A stretch of 64,000 bases of DNA from CAVWDI01 sp963753725 (GTDB lineage Bacteria; Chloroflexota; Anaerolineae; Anaerolineales; UBA4823): contig CAVWDI010000021.1 of NCBI GenBank assembly GCA_963753725.1, positions 186,001-250,000 on the forward strand, read 5' to 3'. Below, piece after piece: positions 9,096 through 18,900 of this stretch. The position numbers and the translations under genes are program-made. Numbering within the stretch: the first letter of the stretch is position 1; the number at the start of each line of letters is the position of its first letter. Under the pieces are notes generated by a model, which was not told where the DNA came from, did no database searches, and worked only from the letters and a program-made list of their open reading frames with translations.

Positions 9096-10669
9096 AGATG
9101 ATTGCCTCCATTTGATGGGCCGTGGCCAATGGCTGAAGCCGTGACCAGTTTTTCTTCTGTAGCCTCTTGATGAGTGAATTCTCCGGTAATTGCTCCCTTC
9201 GACATGACCAGAATTCGATCGGACATTGCCAGAATTTCCTTCAATTCCGAAGAGACAAAGACCACCCCATATTTTTGCTCTGCCAGTCGATTCATGATTT
9301 CGAAAATTTCCGACTTCGCGCCAACGTCAATTCCGCGCGTTGGTTCATCGAGCAGCAGAATTTTGGGATGGGTTAACAATCCCTTCGCCACCACCACCTT
9401 TTGCTGGTTGCCCCCGCTGAGTGCAGTGATCAACTGTTGTGGATCAGCCACGCGGATGGATAGATCTTCGATCTGCGAATCCGCGGCTGATTTTTCCTTT
9501 GATGGATGAAAGTAGGATTCCCCTGAGGTATTTTTGAAGGCTGGCCAGCAGCATATTGTCCATGACCGATAGCGTGGGTACCAAGCCATACGCGCTGGCG
9601 GTCTTCGGGAACAAGCACAAAACCTGCTTGGATGCGATCCGGAAATGGTTTTTGCCGTCACCAGTTTCCCATCCAACCAGATGTTCCCGGTTGCCTGTGG
9701 AAGTGCTCCTGCAAGGCAGTCCACCAGATCGGAGCGCCCGGCGCCCATCAGTCCGTAAAGACCCAGAATCTCACCCTCACGCAGTTCAAATGAAACATGG
9801 TCAAGCAGATACCCTCCGCTAGAACGCGGCAGGGTAAGGTTTTCCACCTTGAGAAGCACATCGCCAAGCTGGCGTTCCTTGTGGGTGAACAATGCGGCTG
9901 GGTCGTGCCCCACCATATTCTCGATCATCCAGGGGACGTTCACGTTTTTGCTTTCCTCTTCGGCAACCTTGCGCCCATCCCGCAAGATGGTGATGTAGTC
10001 GCCGATTTGCAGGAGTTCCTCCAATTTGTGCGAAATGTAGATGATGGCGACCCCGCGTGATTTGAGTTCTCGAATGATACGGAACAATACTTCCACTTCG
10101 GCGGCGCTGAGCGCGGAGGTCGGCTCATCCATGATCAGGATTCGTACATCTTGAGCCAGCGCCTTGGCGATCTCCACAATCTGCTGCTCTCCAAGACGCA
10201 AATCACCTAAAAGTTCATCAGGATCGATCTTCTGCTCGAGCTTGCTTACCAGTTCGCGGGCACGCTGCTTCTGGGATCTACGCGCAATCAGACCATTCCT
10301 ATGGGTCGTTTCGCGCGCAAGGAAGATGTTATCCACCACGCTCAGGTTGGCGCACAAATTCAATTCCTGATAAATAATGCCAATTCCCAGGCGGGTGGCA
10401 TCGAGCGGGGAACGCGGATGGATTTCACTTCCATCGAGAAGGATTTTGCCGCTGGTGGGTTGTTCCACCCCAACCAGGATCTTCATCAATGTGGATTTGC
10501 CCGCGCCGTTTTCGCCAATCAGAGCATTGACCTTGCCTTTGCGAACGTTGAAAGAAACGTCCTCCAGCGCCACCGTCCCGGGAAAAACCTTGGTGATGTT
10601 TTCGGCGGTCAGGATGATATTTTCTGAAACTGTAGTCTCAGCATCAAGGATCGGGGTCAGATCGTGCAT
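9092..10669 (-). CDS. Sugar ABC transporter ATP-binding protein (RbsA-like)
   Basis: Two fused ABC ATPase domains energise the CUT2 importer from the cytoplasmic face. The first domain has Walker A GENGAGKST, signature LRLGEQQIVEIAKAL and Walker B ILIMDEPTSAL; the second has LSGGNQQKVVVAKGL and ILLLDEPTRGIDVGA. The frame is open for 525 codons, yet between about 9490 and 9660 the translation is nonsense. The family sequence (FVLVPEDRQR, then GLVPTLSVMDNMLLASLQKY) appears there in the two other frames, meaning three indels that cancel. The product as written would have a scrambled segment just before the second signature. Two bases separate it from the DUF2291 gene upstream. Confidence 0.88.
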   Translation of the reverse strand: MHDLTPILDAETTVSENIILTAENITKVFPGTVALEDVSFNVRKGKVNALIGENGAGKSTLMKILVGVEQPTSGKILLDGSEIHPRSPLDATRLGIGIIYQELNLCANLSVVDNIFLARETTHRNGLIARRSQKQRARELVSKLEQKIDPDELLGDLRLGEQQIVEIAKALAQDVRILIMDEPTSALSAAEVEVLFRIIRELKSRGVAIIYISHKLEELLQIGDYITILRDGRKVAEEESKNVNVPWMIENMVGHDPAALFTHKERQLGDVLLKVENLTLPRSSGGYLLDHVSFELREGEILGLYGLMGAGRSDLVDCLAGALPQATGNIWLDGKLVTAKTISGSHPSRFCACSRRPPARMAWYPRYRSWTICCWPAFKNTSGESYFHPSKEKSAADSQIEDLSIRVADPQQLITALSGGNQQKVVVAKGLLTHPKILLLDEPTRGIDVGAKSEIFEIMNRLAEQKYGVVFVSSELKEILAMSDRILVMSKGAITGEFTHQEATEEKLVTASAIGHGPSNGGNHL

Positions 10670-10671
10670 CG

Positions 10672-11373
10672 TTATTCTCCCAGTTCGATTTCAACCGGCA
10701 CAATGCGAATTTCTTTCACATCGATTTGAAGCAGGTTGAACGTGCGGATGGTGAAAGCGCCTTTGAATGAAATGGTCTTGCCGACCAGATTGTCCCTATC
10801 GATGTCGCCAAGCACAGTGGCGAGAACACGTTTGTTGATTTCGGATCCCGCCTTCCCGTACTCGGTCTGTTCCTTGAAATCGCCAAATGTAATGAAACCA
10901 ACCGAGTCGCGCACCGAGGTTTCATCACTGGGGATGCGGGTGCCGATATAGAGCAGCGCTTTGATGGGTCCATCATAGCCATCGAGCTCTACTTCCGCCG
11001 TCCCTAGGCTGGTTTCGGCATTAACGCTTACGATCTTGCCGCTGCCTTCCACCATGTAGACATGCGCCTCGCCGACAGTGATCAGCCCATATTGATTGGC
11101 AATGTCAATCAAATCGTCCTTGGGGGCTGTCCCGCTGGCATCTGGCTCCATTTCAGAGAGAATATTGGAAAGTTCCACCGCCTGCTCATTGAAAGTCGGC
11201 AATATTTGAGATTCCCATATCCCATCCACATAGGCAACGGGATCGAACGCTTCGCTTTGAACTGTGTTTTCAGCATCTTCGATACTGACCACGGTAAAAC
11301 CGTAGAGTCCCGCGAGAATCAGAAATAGAAGTATTGCCACTGCAATGACGATTGAGGATGTTTTTAGTTTCAT
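10672..11373 (-). CDS. DUF2291 family membrane-anchored protein
   Basis: A 233-residue protein with one N-terminal membrane segment (IVIAVAILLFLILAGLYGF) and an extracytoplasmic domain. DUF2291 proteins are found almost only inside sugar ABC operons next to the ATPase gene; their exact role is not established, though an accessory role in uptake is assumed. The start at 11373 (MKLKTSS) follows the kinase stop by four bases. A longer in-frame start within the kinase gene is unlikely. It contains two similar OB-like halves around residues 90-230 (GEAHVYMVEGSGKIVSV). Confidence 0.8.
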   Translation of the reverse strand: MKLKTSSIVIAVAILLFLILAGLYGFTVVSIEDAENTVQSEAFDPVAYVDGIWESQILPTFNEQAVELSNILSEMEPDASGTAPKDDLIDIANQYGLITVGEAHVYMVEGSGKIVSVNAETSLGTAEVELDGYDGPIKALLYIGTRIPSDETSVRDSVGFITFGDFKEQTEYGKAGSEINKRVLATVLGDIDRDNLVGKTISFKGAFTIRTFNLLQIDVKEIRIVPVEIELGE

Positions 11374-11377
11374 GGAT

Positions 11378-12874
11378 CTATCCTTGTTTGGGTTGATATA
11401 AAACCTGCTGCACTGCTGCCTGCCAACCAACAGACAATTCGCTAACACGGGTTGGGCTCATAGAAGTTTTGTACTCTATAAAATCGGATGGAAGATTTTT
11501 CAAATCATCCAGGGATGAATAAATATTTAATCCAAGACATCCGTTAAAGACGGCTCCCAGCGCTGAAAGCTCGGGTGTCTGGGCTGCACGTACATTCAAT
11601 TGATTTATATCAGCAACAAATTGCATCAAGAATCGGTTTCCTACAGCCCCCCCATCCGCATGGATATACTGCATCCCCACCCCGGCATCTTGAGCCATCA
11701 ATGAAAGCACATCGCGTATACGGTAAGCAATTGACTCCAGCGCTGCCCGAACGACATGTGCTTTCGTACTATGCGGGGTCAGGCCAAGAATTGCAGCTTT
11801 GGCATTTGGTTCCCAATAAGGTGCGCTTAAACCTACGAAGGCGGGTACCAAATAAACGCCCCCATTATCTTCGACAGACTTGGCAAGGTTTTCTGTTTCT
11901 GCCGCGTTAGTAATGACCTCCATCTGATTTTGCAGCCAGGCAATGGTTGCACCGGTAAAATTCGTTATTCCTTCAAATGCGTATGTGGGTTCACCTTCAT
12001 ATACCCAGGCGATGGTGGTCACGATACCATTATCAGAAAGGACTATCTCACCACCTATATTGAGTAATACAGATGAACCTGTGCCGAAAGTTACCTTTGC
12101 AGCCCCTAAATCATAACAACGTTGAGCAAACAAGGCTGCTTGAGAATCCCCCATCACACCACAGATCTGTATGGGTGCTGTAAAAGCACCTTCGATATCA
12201 GTTGTACCAAAATGAGCACTGCTTTCTCGAACTTCTGGAAGGGCATGAATTGGTACACCAAAAATTTCACAGAGTTCTTCATCCCAGCGGAGATTTCTAA
12301 TATCGTAGAGCAACGTGCGGCAGGCATTGGTTTGATCGCTGGCAAAGGTTGTTCCTTTCGTCAGGCGATAAATCAAATAGGTTTCTATGGTGCCAATCAA
12401 TGCATCCCCATCGATTAGTTTTTTCTGGATTTCCGGGAAATTGTCAATCAACCATTTGAGTTTCGAAGCCGAAAAATAAGTGTCGATTGGTAAGCCAGTC
12501 TTTTGCTGTACGACCTCGTTCTTCCCAGACTTTACCAATGCAGCACAGATCTCACTACCTCGTCGACACTGCCAGACAATCGCATTATGGAGCGGTTTCC
12601 CAGTTTGTCGATCAAAGACGACGAAGGTTTCTCTTTGATTCGTAATGCTCAAACAAAGCAGCTCTTTCTCTGTGCATCTGTTTTGCTCGAGTAACGTTCT
12701 CATTGACTGTACAGTGTTCTGGTAGATATCTTCGGCATTATGTTCAACCCAAGCCGGACGAGGGTAAATCTGTTCATGAGGTATTGAAACCTTGTCTACC
12801 AGCATTCCACTCCTATCAAACAGCATTGCTTTGGTTGCTGAGGTACTCTGGTCAATCGCAATAATAAATTTCAC
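11378..12874 (-). CDS. FGGY-family carbohydrate kinase (glycerol-kinase-like)
   Basis: A 498-residue ATP-dependent sugar kinase. The N-terminal domain reads IIAIDQSTSATKAMLFD (phosphate-1 motif), SITNQRETFVVFDR and NAIVWQCRR, all close to glycerol kinase; the C-terminal domain has TFGTGSSVLLNIGG and ADGGAVGNRFLMQF. Although it resembles GlpK, its place in a sugar uptake operon between a split transketolase and an ABC importer argues that it phosphorylates a ketose or a branched sugar. Its ATG overlaps the transketolase stop (ATGA). Known operons with a split transketolase and an FGGY kinase include those for D-apiose, where the kinase acts on apulose. Confidence 0.85.
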   Translation of the reverse strand: MKFIIAIDQSTSATKAMLFDRSGMLVDKVSIPHEQIYPRPAWVEHNAEDIYQNTVQSMRTLLEQNRCTEKELLCLSITNQRETFVVFDRQTGKPLHNAIVWQCRRGSEICAALVKSGKNEVVQQKTGLPIDTYFSASKLKWLIDNFPEIQKKLIDGDALIGTIETYLIYRLTKGTTFASDQTNACRTLLYDIRNLRWDEELCEIFGVPIHALPEVRESSAHFGTTDIEGAFTAPIQICGVMGDSQAALFAQRCYDLGAAKVTFGTGSSVLLNIGGEIVLSDNGIVTTIAWVYEGEPTYAFEGITNFTGATIAWLQNQMEVITNAAETENLAKSVEDNGGVYLVPAFVGLSAPYWEPNAKAAILGLTPHSTKAHVVRAALESIAYRIRDVLSLMAQDAGVGMQYIHADGGAVGNRFLMQFVADINQLNVRAAQTPELSALGAVFNGCLGLNIYSSLDDLKNLPSDFIEYKTSMSPTRVSELSVGWQAAVQQVLYQPKQG

Positions 12875-13821
12875 TTGTAGACCTTAACCAGGATCAGGTC
12901 GCGGGCACTTTGAGCCAATCCTTCTGGTGTGATTCCGTAGTATTCAAAGACCTCATCCTGACTACCATTCACGATGTATTCATCCGGAATACCAATGATT
13001 TTAAAGGGGTTGTACAAACCTTCTTGAAGTAAGAACGATGCGCAGGCACTACCCAAGCCGCCGTGAACGCTGTGCTCTTCCACGGTAATGATTGCTCTTG
13101 AATTTCGAGCAGCCTCTATAATTGCACCTTCATCTAACGGCTTAAGCGTGTGCATGCTGATTACGCCACATGAAATCCCCTGTTCTTCCAGCAGCTTGTA
13201 AGCCTGTACTGCCCGAAAGACAGTTTCACCTGATGCAATGAAAGTCACATCAGATCCTTTATTCAAAACGATGGCTTTGCCAAACGCGAAATTAGTATTT
13301 TCATCATGCAAGTGGGGTACGGGTTTCTTTCCAAAGCGGATATATAGCGGGTAAGGGTAATCCACCGAAGATTCTATGGCCTTGCGAGTCTCAAAGTTAT
13401 CTGCTGGCACAACGATGTGGATATTGTTCACAGCTTGCAAGACAGCGAAATCATGCAGTGAGTGATGGGTTGAACCGAGCGCACCATAGCTTACACCAGC
13501 GCTGATGCCGACCAATTTCACCGGGATATCGGAATAAGCAATATCATTCTTGATTTGCTCTAAAGACCTTGCCGTTAGGAAGCTTGCAGGAGAGACGGCA
13601 AAAACCTTTTTTCCAGTAGAAGCCAGCCCAGCAGAAACTCCCACTAGATTTTGTTCGGCAATGCCGACTTCCACTATCTGTTCAGGGAGTATTTGTCCAA
13701 AAGGTACGAGTTTTCCTGAGCCACGTGAATCTCCTGTTACGACCAGTAGATTTTTGTTCTGCTGGCCTAACTCCAGCAAAGTATCTGCAAAGACTTCTAG
13801 GTTAGATCTACCGAGTTCCAT
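12871..13821 (-). CDS. Transketolase, C-terminal subunit
   Basis: A 316-residue subunit containing the pyrimidine-binding domain of thiamine diphosphate enzymes (VGIAEQNLVGVSAGLASTGK, with the catalytic Glu) and the transketolase C-terminal domain (EEHSVHGGLGSA). Together with the gene at 13808-14674 it forms a split transketolase that transfers two-carbon units between sugar phosphates. It overlaps its partner by 14 bases and the kinase by four, so the three are likely translated together. Split transketolases occur in several sugar pathways, including apulose-4-phosphate cleavage. Confidence 0.9.
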   Translation of the reverse strand: MELGRSNLEVFADTLLELGQQNKNLLVVTGDSRGSGKLVPFGQILPEQIVEVGIAEQNLVGVSAGLASTGKKVFAVSPASFLTARSLEQIKNDIAYSDIPVKLVGISAGVSYGALGSTHHSLHDFAVLQAVNNIHIVVPADNFETRKAIESSVDYPYPLYIRFGKKPVPHLHDENTNFAFGKAIVLNKGSDVTFIASGETVFRAVQAYKLLEEQGISCGVISMHTLKPLDEGAIIEAARNSRAIITVEEHSVHGGLGSACASFLLQEGLYNPFKIIGIPDEYIVNGSQDEVFEYYGITPEGLAQSARDLILVKVYK

Positions 13822-14674
13822 ATTGAACCTGCCATGCTTCTTCCGCTAACTGCAACTCAGACATAGCAGCAGCGAATTCTTTATCATTGGTTACATGATG
13901 ATGCCAACCAGCCTGGTCTTCAATAAAGCTGATCCCTTTCCCCTTGGTGGTACGCGCCAAGATCAAGTTAGGTTTACCACTTTCAAATGGGATCTGGTCG
14001 AAAATCCGAACTAATTCTGCAACATCATTACCATCTACCTCGCGTACTGCATATCCGAAAGCTTTGAATTTATCCCCCAGAGGCGCCAGTTGGGTTACTT
14101 CTTCTGTTCGTCCAGTAATTTGCAAGGTGTTGCGATCAACGATCACAACCAGATTATCTAATCCATAATGGGCAGCGCTCATTGAGGCTTCCCAATTGGA
14201 TCCTTCTTCGAGCTCACCATCGCCAAGCAGTGTGTACACTCGATATGAAAGTCCGTCTTTTTTGCCTGCTATAGCAATCCCGACCGAAACAGACAACCCA
14301 TGCCCTAAAGCGCCTGTATTGTGTTCTATACCGTTCACTTTTCGGGTGGGGTGTCCAATAAAATGAGATTGAAACTGATTCAACGTATCTAGTTCTTTCC
14401 TTGGATAGAACCCTTTATCCGCTAAAACAGTGTACAAAGCTTCCACTGAATGGCCTTTGCTTTGGATATATCGATCTCGATTAGGGTCTGTGAAATTAGC
14501 AGGCGACACATTAAGTGTATAGTTGTATAAGACATTTAGAATATCCACACAAGATAAATCACCCCCAGTGTGTCCAGAATTGGCATTCTTGATAATGGAT
14601 AAAATAGTTTTCCGATACTGAATAGATTTTCGTGTTAGTTCCGGAATTGTTAGTTTATCTCGGCGAATATTCAT
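13808..14674 (-). CDS. Transketolase, N-terminal (ThDP-binding) subunit
   Basis: A 288-residue subunit with the ThDP/Mg motif GDGELEEGSNWEAS followed by IVDRN near residues 145-175, the NSGHTGGDLSCVDIL phosphate site and HNTGALGHGLS. It is the first gene of the sugar operon. The ATG at 14674 has no clear Shine-Dalgarno sequence; a 14-base palindrome ends 12 bases before it and a consensus-like promoter lies further upstream, giving a short leader. Partner subunit follows immediately. Confidence 0.9.
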   Translation of the reverse strand: MNIRRDKLTIPELTRKSIQYRKTILSIIKNANSGHTGGDLSCVDILNVLYNYTLNVSPANFTDPNRDRYIQSKGHSVEALYTVLADKGFYPRKELDTLNQFQSHFIGHPTRKVNGIEHNTGALGHGLSVSVGIAIAGKKDGLSYRVYTLLGDGELEEGSNWEASMSAAHYGLDNLVVIVDRNTLQITGRTEEVTQLAPLGDKFKAFGYAVREVDGNDVAELVRIFDQIPFESGKPNLILARTTKGKGISFIEDQAGWHHHVTNDKEFAAAMSELQLAEEAWQVQYGTR

Positions 14675-14685
14675 AGCATTTACTT

Positions 14686-14699
14686 TGAATAATTATTCA
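14686..14699. promoter_or_regulatory. Palindromic operator of the sugar operon
   Basis: TGAATAATTATTCA is a perfect 14-base palindrome between the promoter at 14728-14756 and the transketolase start. It resembles the TGAAC-type half sites used by SorC/DeoR regulators, and the divergent SorC-family gene is the obvious candidate to bind it. A second, imperfect copy (TGAATAATATTTC) starts at 14762, just beyond the -35 box. Confidence 0.6.
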
Positions 14700-14727
14700 T
14701 AACAAAATATCTATTCCACTTATCGGT

Positions 14728-14756
14728 AGATTATCGCAATATTTTGGTTTTGTCAA
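14728..14756 (-). promoter_or_regulatory. Sigma-70-type promoter of the sugar operon
   Basis: On the reverse strand TTGACA (14756-14751) is followed after exactly 17 bases by TAATCT (14733-14728). This predicts a start near 14720 and a leader of about 45 bases that contains the palindromic operator, which would give direct repression. Confidence 0.6.
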
Positions 14757-14845
14757 GAGCATGAATAATATTTCGCACATTGATATTTATCCAAAATAGG
14801 GGTAAAATACGGGAATAAAATCGGAATCTCTGAAAAGGATATCTA

Positions 14846-15808
14846 ATGGCCCATATCGACGAATTACGACTGATGACTAAAGTAGCCAATATGTATTATG
14901 AAGAGAACATGCGGCAATCAGAAATTGCCGAACAGCTCGGGTTGTCTCAGGCTGGCATTTCTCGATTATTCAAACGAGCCAGGGAAAATGGTATTGTTCG
15001 CATTACAGTGAACACTCCAACAGGCATATTTGTTGATCTTGAAAAAGAACTTATGGGACGATATGGTTTGCGCGATGCGATTGTCGTCGATTGCCAAAAT
15101 GGCGATGATGAGGAGCTAATTCATAAAGACCTTGGTTCTGCTGCATCTTATTACGTAGAATCATCGATTAACAAAGGGGAAATCATCGCAATATCTTCAT
15201 GGAGTGCGACACTACTTGCGCTGGTCAATTCGATGCACTCAATCCCACGCAAGAAAGACGTCAAGGTGGTTCAAATCCTGGGAGGTGTGGGAAATCCGTC
15301 TGCTGAAGTCCATGCAGCACGCTTGACAGGACGGTTTGCGGACCTGGTTCAGGGACAGGCGATCTATCTTCCTGCTCCAGGTGTGGTCGGAGCAAAGGCT
15401 ACTCGTGACGTTTTCCTGGAAGATCCTTTTGTGCGGGAAGCGATGTCCTTTTACGATCAGATCACCATGGCATTAGTAGGGATTGGCTCTGTTTCCCCAT
15501 CAACCCTGCTGGCCCAAAGCGGTAATGTCTTCTCTGATGAAGAATTAAATATGCTGCGCGAAAAGAATGCTGTAGGGGATATTTTGCTCCGTTTCTTTGA
15601 TGCTGAAGGAATTCCTGTCGAAAGTCCACTAAACGATAGGGTTGTATCAATGGAGTTGGAACAATTGAAAGAAGTTGATCGTGCAATTGGTATAGCTGGT
15701 GGATCTCGCAAATATGCAGCCATACGGGGTGCACTTCGAGGCGGGTTGATTAATATTCTGATTACGGATAGCTGCACTGCAGGGCGTCTGATAAAAGAAC
15801 TCGGATGA
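14846..15808 (+). CDS. SorC/DeoR-family sugar-responsive regulator
   Basis: A 320-residue transcription regulator. The N-terminal helix-turn-helix (RQSEIAEQLGLSQAGISRLF, residues 23-42) is followed by a SorC-type sugar-phosphate-binding domain (GGVGNPSAEVHAARLTGRFA; LVGIGSVSPSTLLAQSGN; IAGGSRKYAAIRGALRGG). These proteins are usually released from DNA by a phosphorylated sugar. It is divergent from the sugar operon and shares its 171-base control region, so it most likely regulates that operon and itself. RBS AAAGGATAT precedes the ATG. Confidence 0.92.
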   Translation: MAHIDELRLMTKVANMYYEENMRQSEIAEQLGLSQAGISRLFKRARENGIVRITVNTPTGIFVDLEKELMGRYGLRDAIVVDCQNGDDEELIHKDLGSAASYYVESSINKGEIIAISSWSATLLALVNSMHSIPRKKDVKVVQILGGVGNPSAEVHAARLTGRFADLVQGQAIYLPAPGVVGAKATRDVFLEDPFVREAMSFYDQITMALVGIGSVSPSTLLAQSGNVFSDEELNMLREKNAVGDILLRFFDAEGIPVESPLNDRVVSMELEQLKEVDRAIGIAGGSRKYAAIRGALRGGLINILITDSCTAGRLIKELG

Positions 15809-15952
15809 TTTTTTCCAAGTATACGATTGATTTTACTCCATAAAAATTCAACTATCTTATTAATTATTTTGCTATAATGATTAATATCTCAATAGATAGC
15901 AACTTCTGAGGTGTTGGTCAGGTCGATTAAAGTTGTAACCATGGGGTAGGAC

Positions 15953-18900
15953 GTGTCGCTGAAAATCTATTTGCTCGGACAGTTCAAACTGCAGTCCGGT
16001 GACATCCCTCTAGAATTACCCTCCAGACCGGCCCAGGCTGCGCTTGCATATCTGGCGCTGAATCCTGGCGTGTCCCACCGGCGCGAGCTGCTCTCCAGCC
16101 TGTTGTGGCCGGATGCGACCGAGAGCAATGCACGCAGTTATTTACGCCAGGCACTGTGGCGCATCCGTAAATCCCTGGAAAGTGGGGGAATCAATTCCGA
16201 AGATTACCTGGAAATAAGCGATATCAGTGTATGTTTAGATGACCAGTCAGACTGCTGGTTAGACGCCAACATGGTCCTGGAATCAGTTCGGACGGAAACA
16301 GTTGAAGAAATCGCGCAAGTCATCGATCTTTACCGGGGTGAACTGCTGCCGGGTTTTTACAACGAGTGGGTCGTCTTGGAACGCGAGCGATTACAGGCAG
16401 CCTATCACCAGAAGATGAATTTGCTCCTGGAACGGCTGGTTCAGGACGGGCAGTGGGATCAAATTCTCAGCTATGCTGAAAAGTGGATCCAACTGGGACA
16501 TACACCCGAGCCTGCATACCGGGCCTTGATGCACGCCTATGCTGGTTTAGGGGATTTGGGTATGGTCAGCGCCACTTTCCAGCGCTGTCGGGAAGCATTG
16601 GATCGCGAGCTTGGTTTAGAACCATCATCCGAAACGGTGCGCTTATACGAACGGATCATAACCGGGGAGACTGACACTTCAGACGCTCGACCGGTATCCT
16701 TTCCAGAACCAACCCTTCAGCCTCCCGCCTTTCTGAATCAAGAATTGCCTCTGCAAGTTGATATACCGCATTTTGCAGCCCGCCGGATTGAATTGGCTCA
16801 ATTGGAGAAATCTTTAGAACTTGCACTGACCGGTAAGGGAAACGTCGTGTTTGTTACCGGTGAAGCCGGCAGCGGAAAAACAGCGCTCATTGAGGAATTT
16901 TCCCGGCGAACACAGGATCAGCATCCAGAATTGGTAGTCGCCAGCGGCAACTGCAACGCCCATACTGGTATCGGCGATCCATACCTGCCCTTCCGTGAGG
17001 TTTTGGAACTGCTTACCGGCAATGTAGAATCTCGCTGGTCTGCTGGCGCGATCACAACTGACCATGCCCATCGTTTGTGGAACACATTGCCTTTCACTGC
17101 CCAGGCGTTGGTGGAATCAGGACCAGACCTGGTGGGCACTTTCGTGTCAAGTCGAGCCTTACTGCAACGCGTTGGAGACTGTATACCAGGGGGAACCCCC
17201 TGGCAGTCCCAACTGCAGGCAATTGCTGAACGCCAGGCAGCCCGCTCCGCCCCAATCAGTTCCCTGCAGAGCGATCTCTTTGACCAATACGCGCGTGTGC
17301 TCACCAGTGTGGCACGTGAATTCCCTATGGTGATAATGTTGGATGACCTGCAGTGGGCGGACCAGGGCTCCATCGGTTTATTGTTCCACCTGGGACGTTA
17401 CCTGGCAGGCAGCCGAATACTTGTAGCAGGAGTATACCGCCCTGAAGAAATAGCCATTGGCAGGGAAGGGTCACGCCATCCGCTCGAGCCAGTAATTAAC
17501 GAAATTCAGCGCCTTTACGGGGATATTATTATTGATCTGGATAAAAGTGAGAGCTTGGGATTTGTCCAGGCTATTCTAGAAATTGAACCCAACCACCTCG
17601 GAAACGATTTCACCGAGATGCTTCACAAACAGACGCAGGGCCATCCCCTTTTCACCATCGAACTATTACGCGGTATGCAGGAACGCGGTGATTTGCAGCA
17701 GGATCATGATGGCTTCTGGATTGAAGGTCCTTCCCTAGATTGGGAGACCTTACCAGCCCGGGTTGAAGCAGTCATTGCCGAGCGGGTTGCCCGCCTCCCC
17801 CAATCGCTGCGCGCCGCGCTGCGTACTGCCAGTGTAGAGGGTGAGGTTTTTACAGCAGAAGTAGTGGCACGCGTCCAGAAAACTGACAACGACCAAATTC
17901 TCGAAAATTTAAGCCGCACCCTTGATAAAAGACACCATCTAATCCAAACGCAGAGCGTCACCCGGGTCAACAACCAACTCCTTTCTCGCTACCGGTTTCG
18001 CAACATCCTGATTCAGAAGTACCTGTACAGCAGTTTGGACGATGTGGAGCGCGTTCACCTGCACGAACAGGTCGGTGCCACACTTGAGGATTTGTACTGT
18101 TCAAATGGAAGTTTAGCAGCAGATACTGGAATTGAGCCTCAATTAGCTCGCCATTTTCAAGAATCCTGGAACTATGAAAAAGCCATCCACTACCTGCACC
18201 TCTCCGGAGAAAAGGCTGTCCAGTTGAGCGCCTACCAGGAAGCGCGTGTACACCTTTATAAAGCTTTGGAACTGCTACAATTCTCTTCCCGAAACCCCTG
18301 AGAGAGACGAGCAGGAACTGGCGCTGCAAATCGCATTGATGTTGGCCTGGAAAGGTTACCCGGGAATTGAATGGGAAAATGTCTGCAATAGAGCCCTCGA
18401 ACTATCCCGCCAGAAGGGCGAGATTCAGCAGATGTGCCTCGTGCTCAATGATTTGGCGATTATATATTACGTGCGGGCGCAATACCAACGCGCCCGCCAG
18501 TACATAGAAGAAGCGATTCATGTTGCTCAGCAAGCGGATGATCCACTGAACGAATCGCTTGGATATTGGATATTAGGCTTCCTCCTGTTCGGAATGGGGG
18601 ATTACACTTCTGCCCGATCGTACCTTGAGAAAGCGGTCAATTACTATGTGCCGGAAGAACATCATCAGCTGTCCGTGCATTTACGTGGGGTGGATGGCGT
18701 ACTTAAGCGCCATGGCTTATTTAGCCTGCTGCTTATGGAGCCTTGGATATCCCGACCAGGCTCAGGAAGTCAGTATCAAGACCCTGCATTTAGCCCACGA
18801 ATTGAACCACCCATTTACTCTGGCTGATGTGCTCTCTCATGCCGGGGGCTTGTATAATGAAATGAGGCGCAATGCGACTGAACTCGAAAAGTATGCCAGA

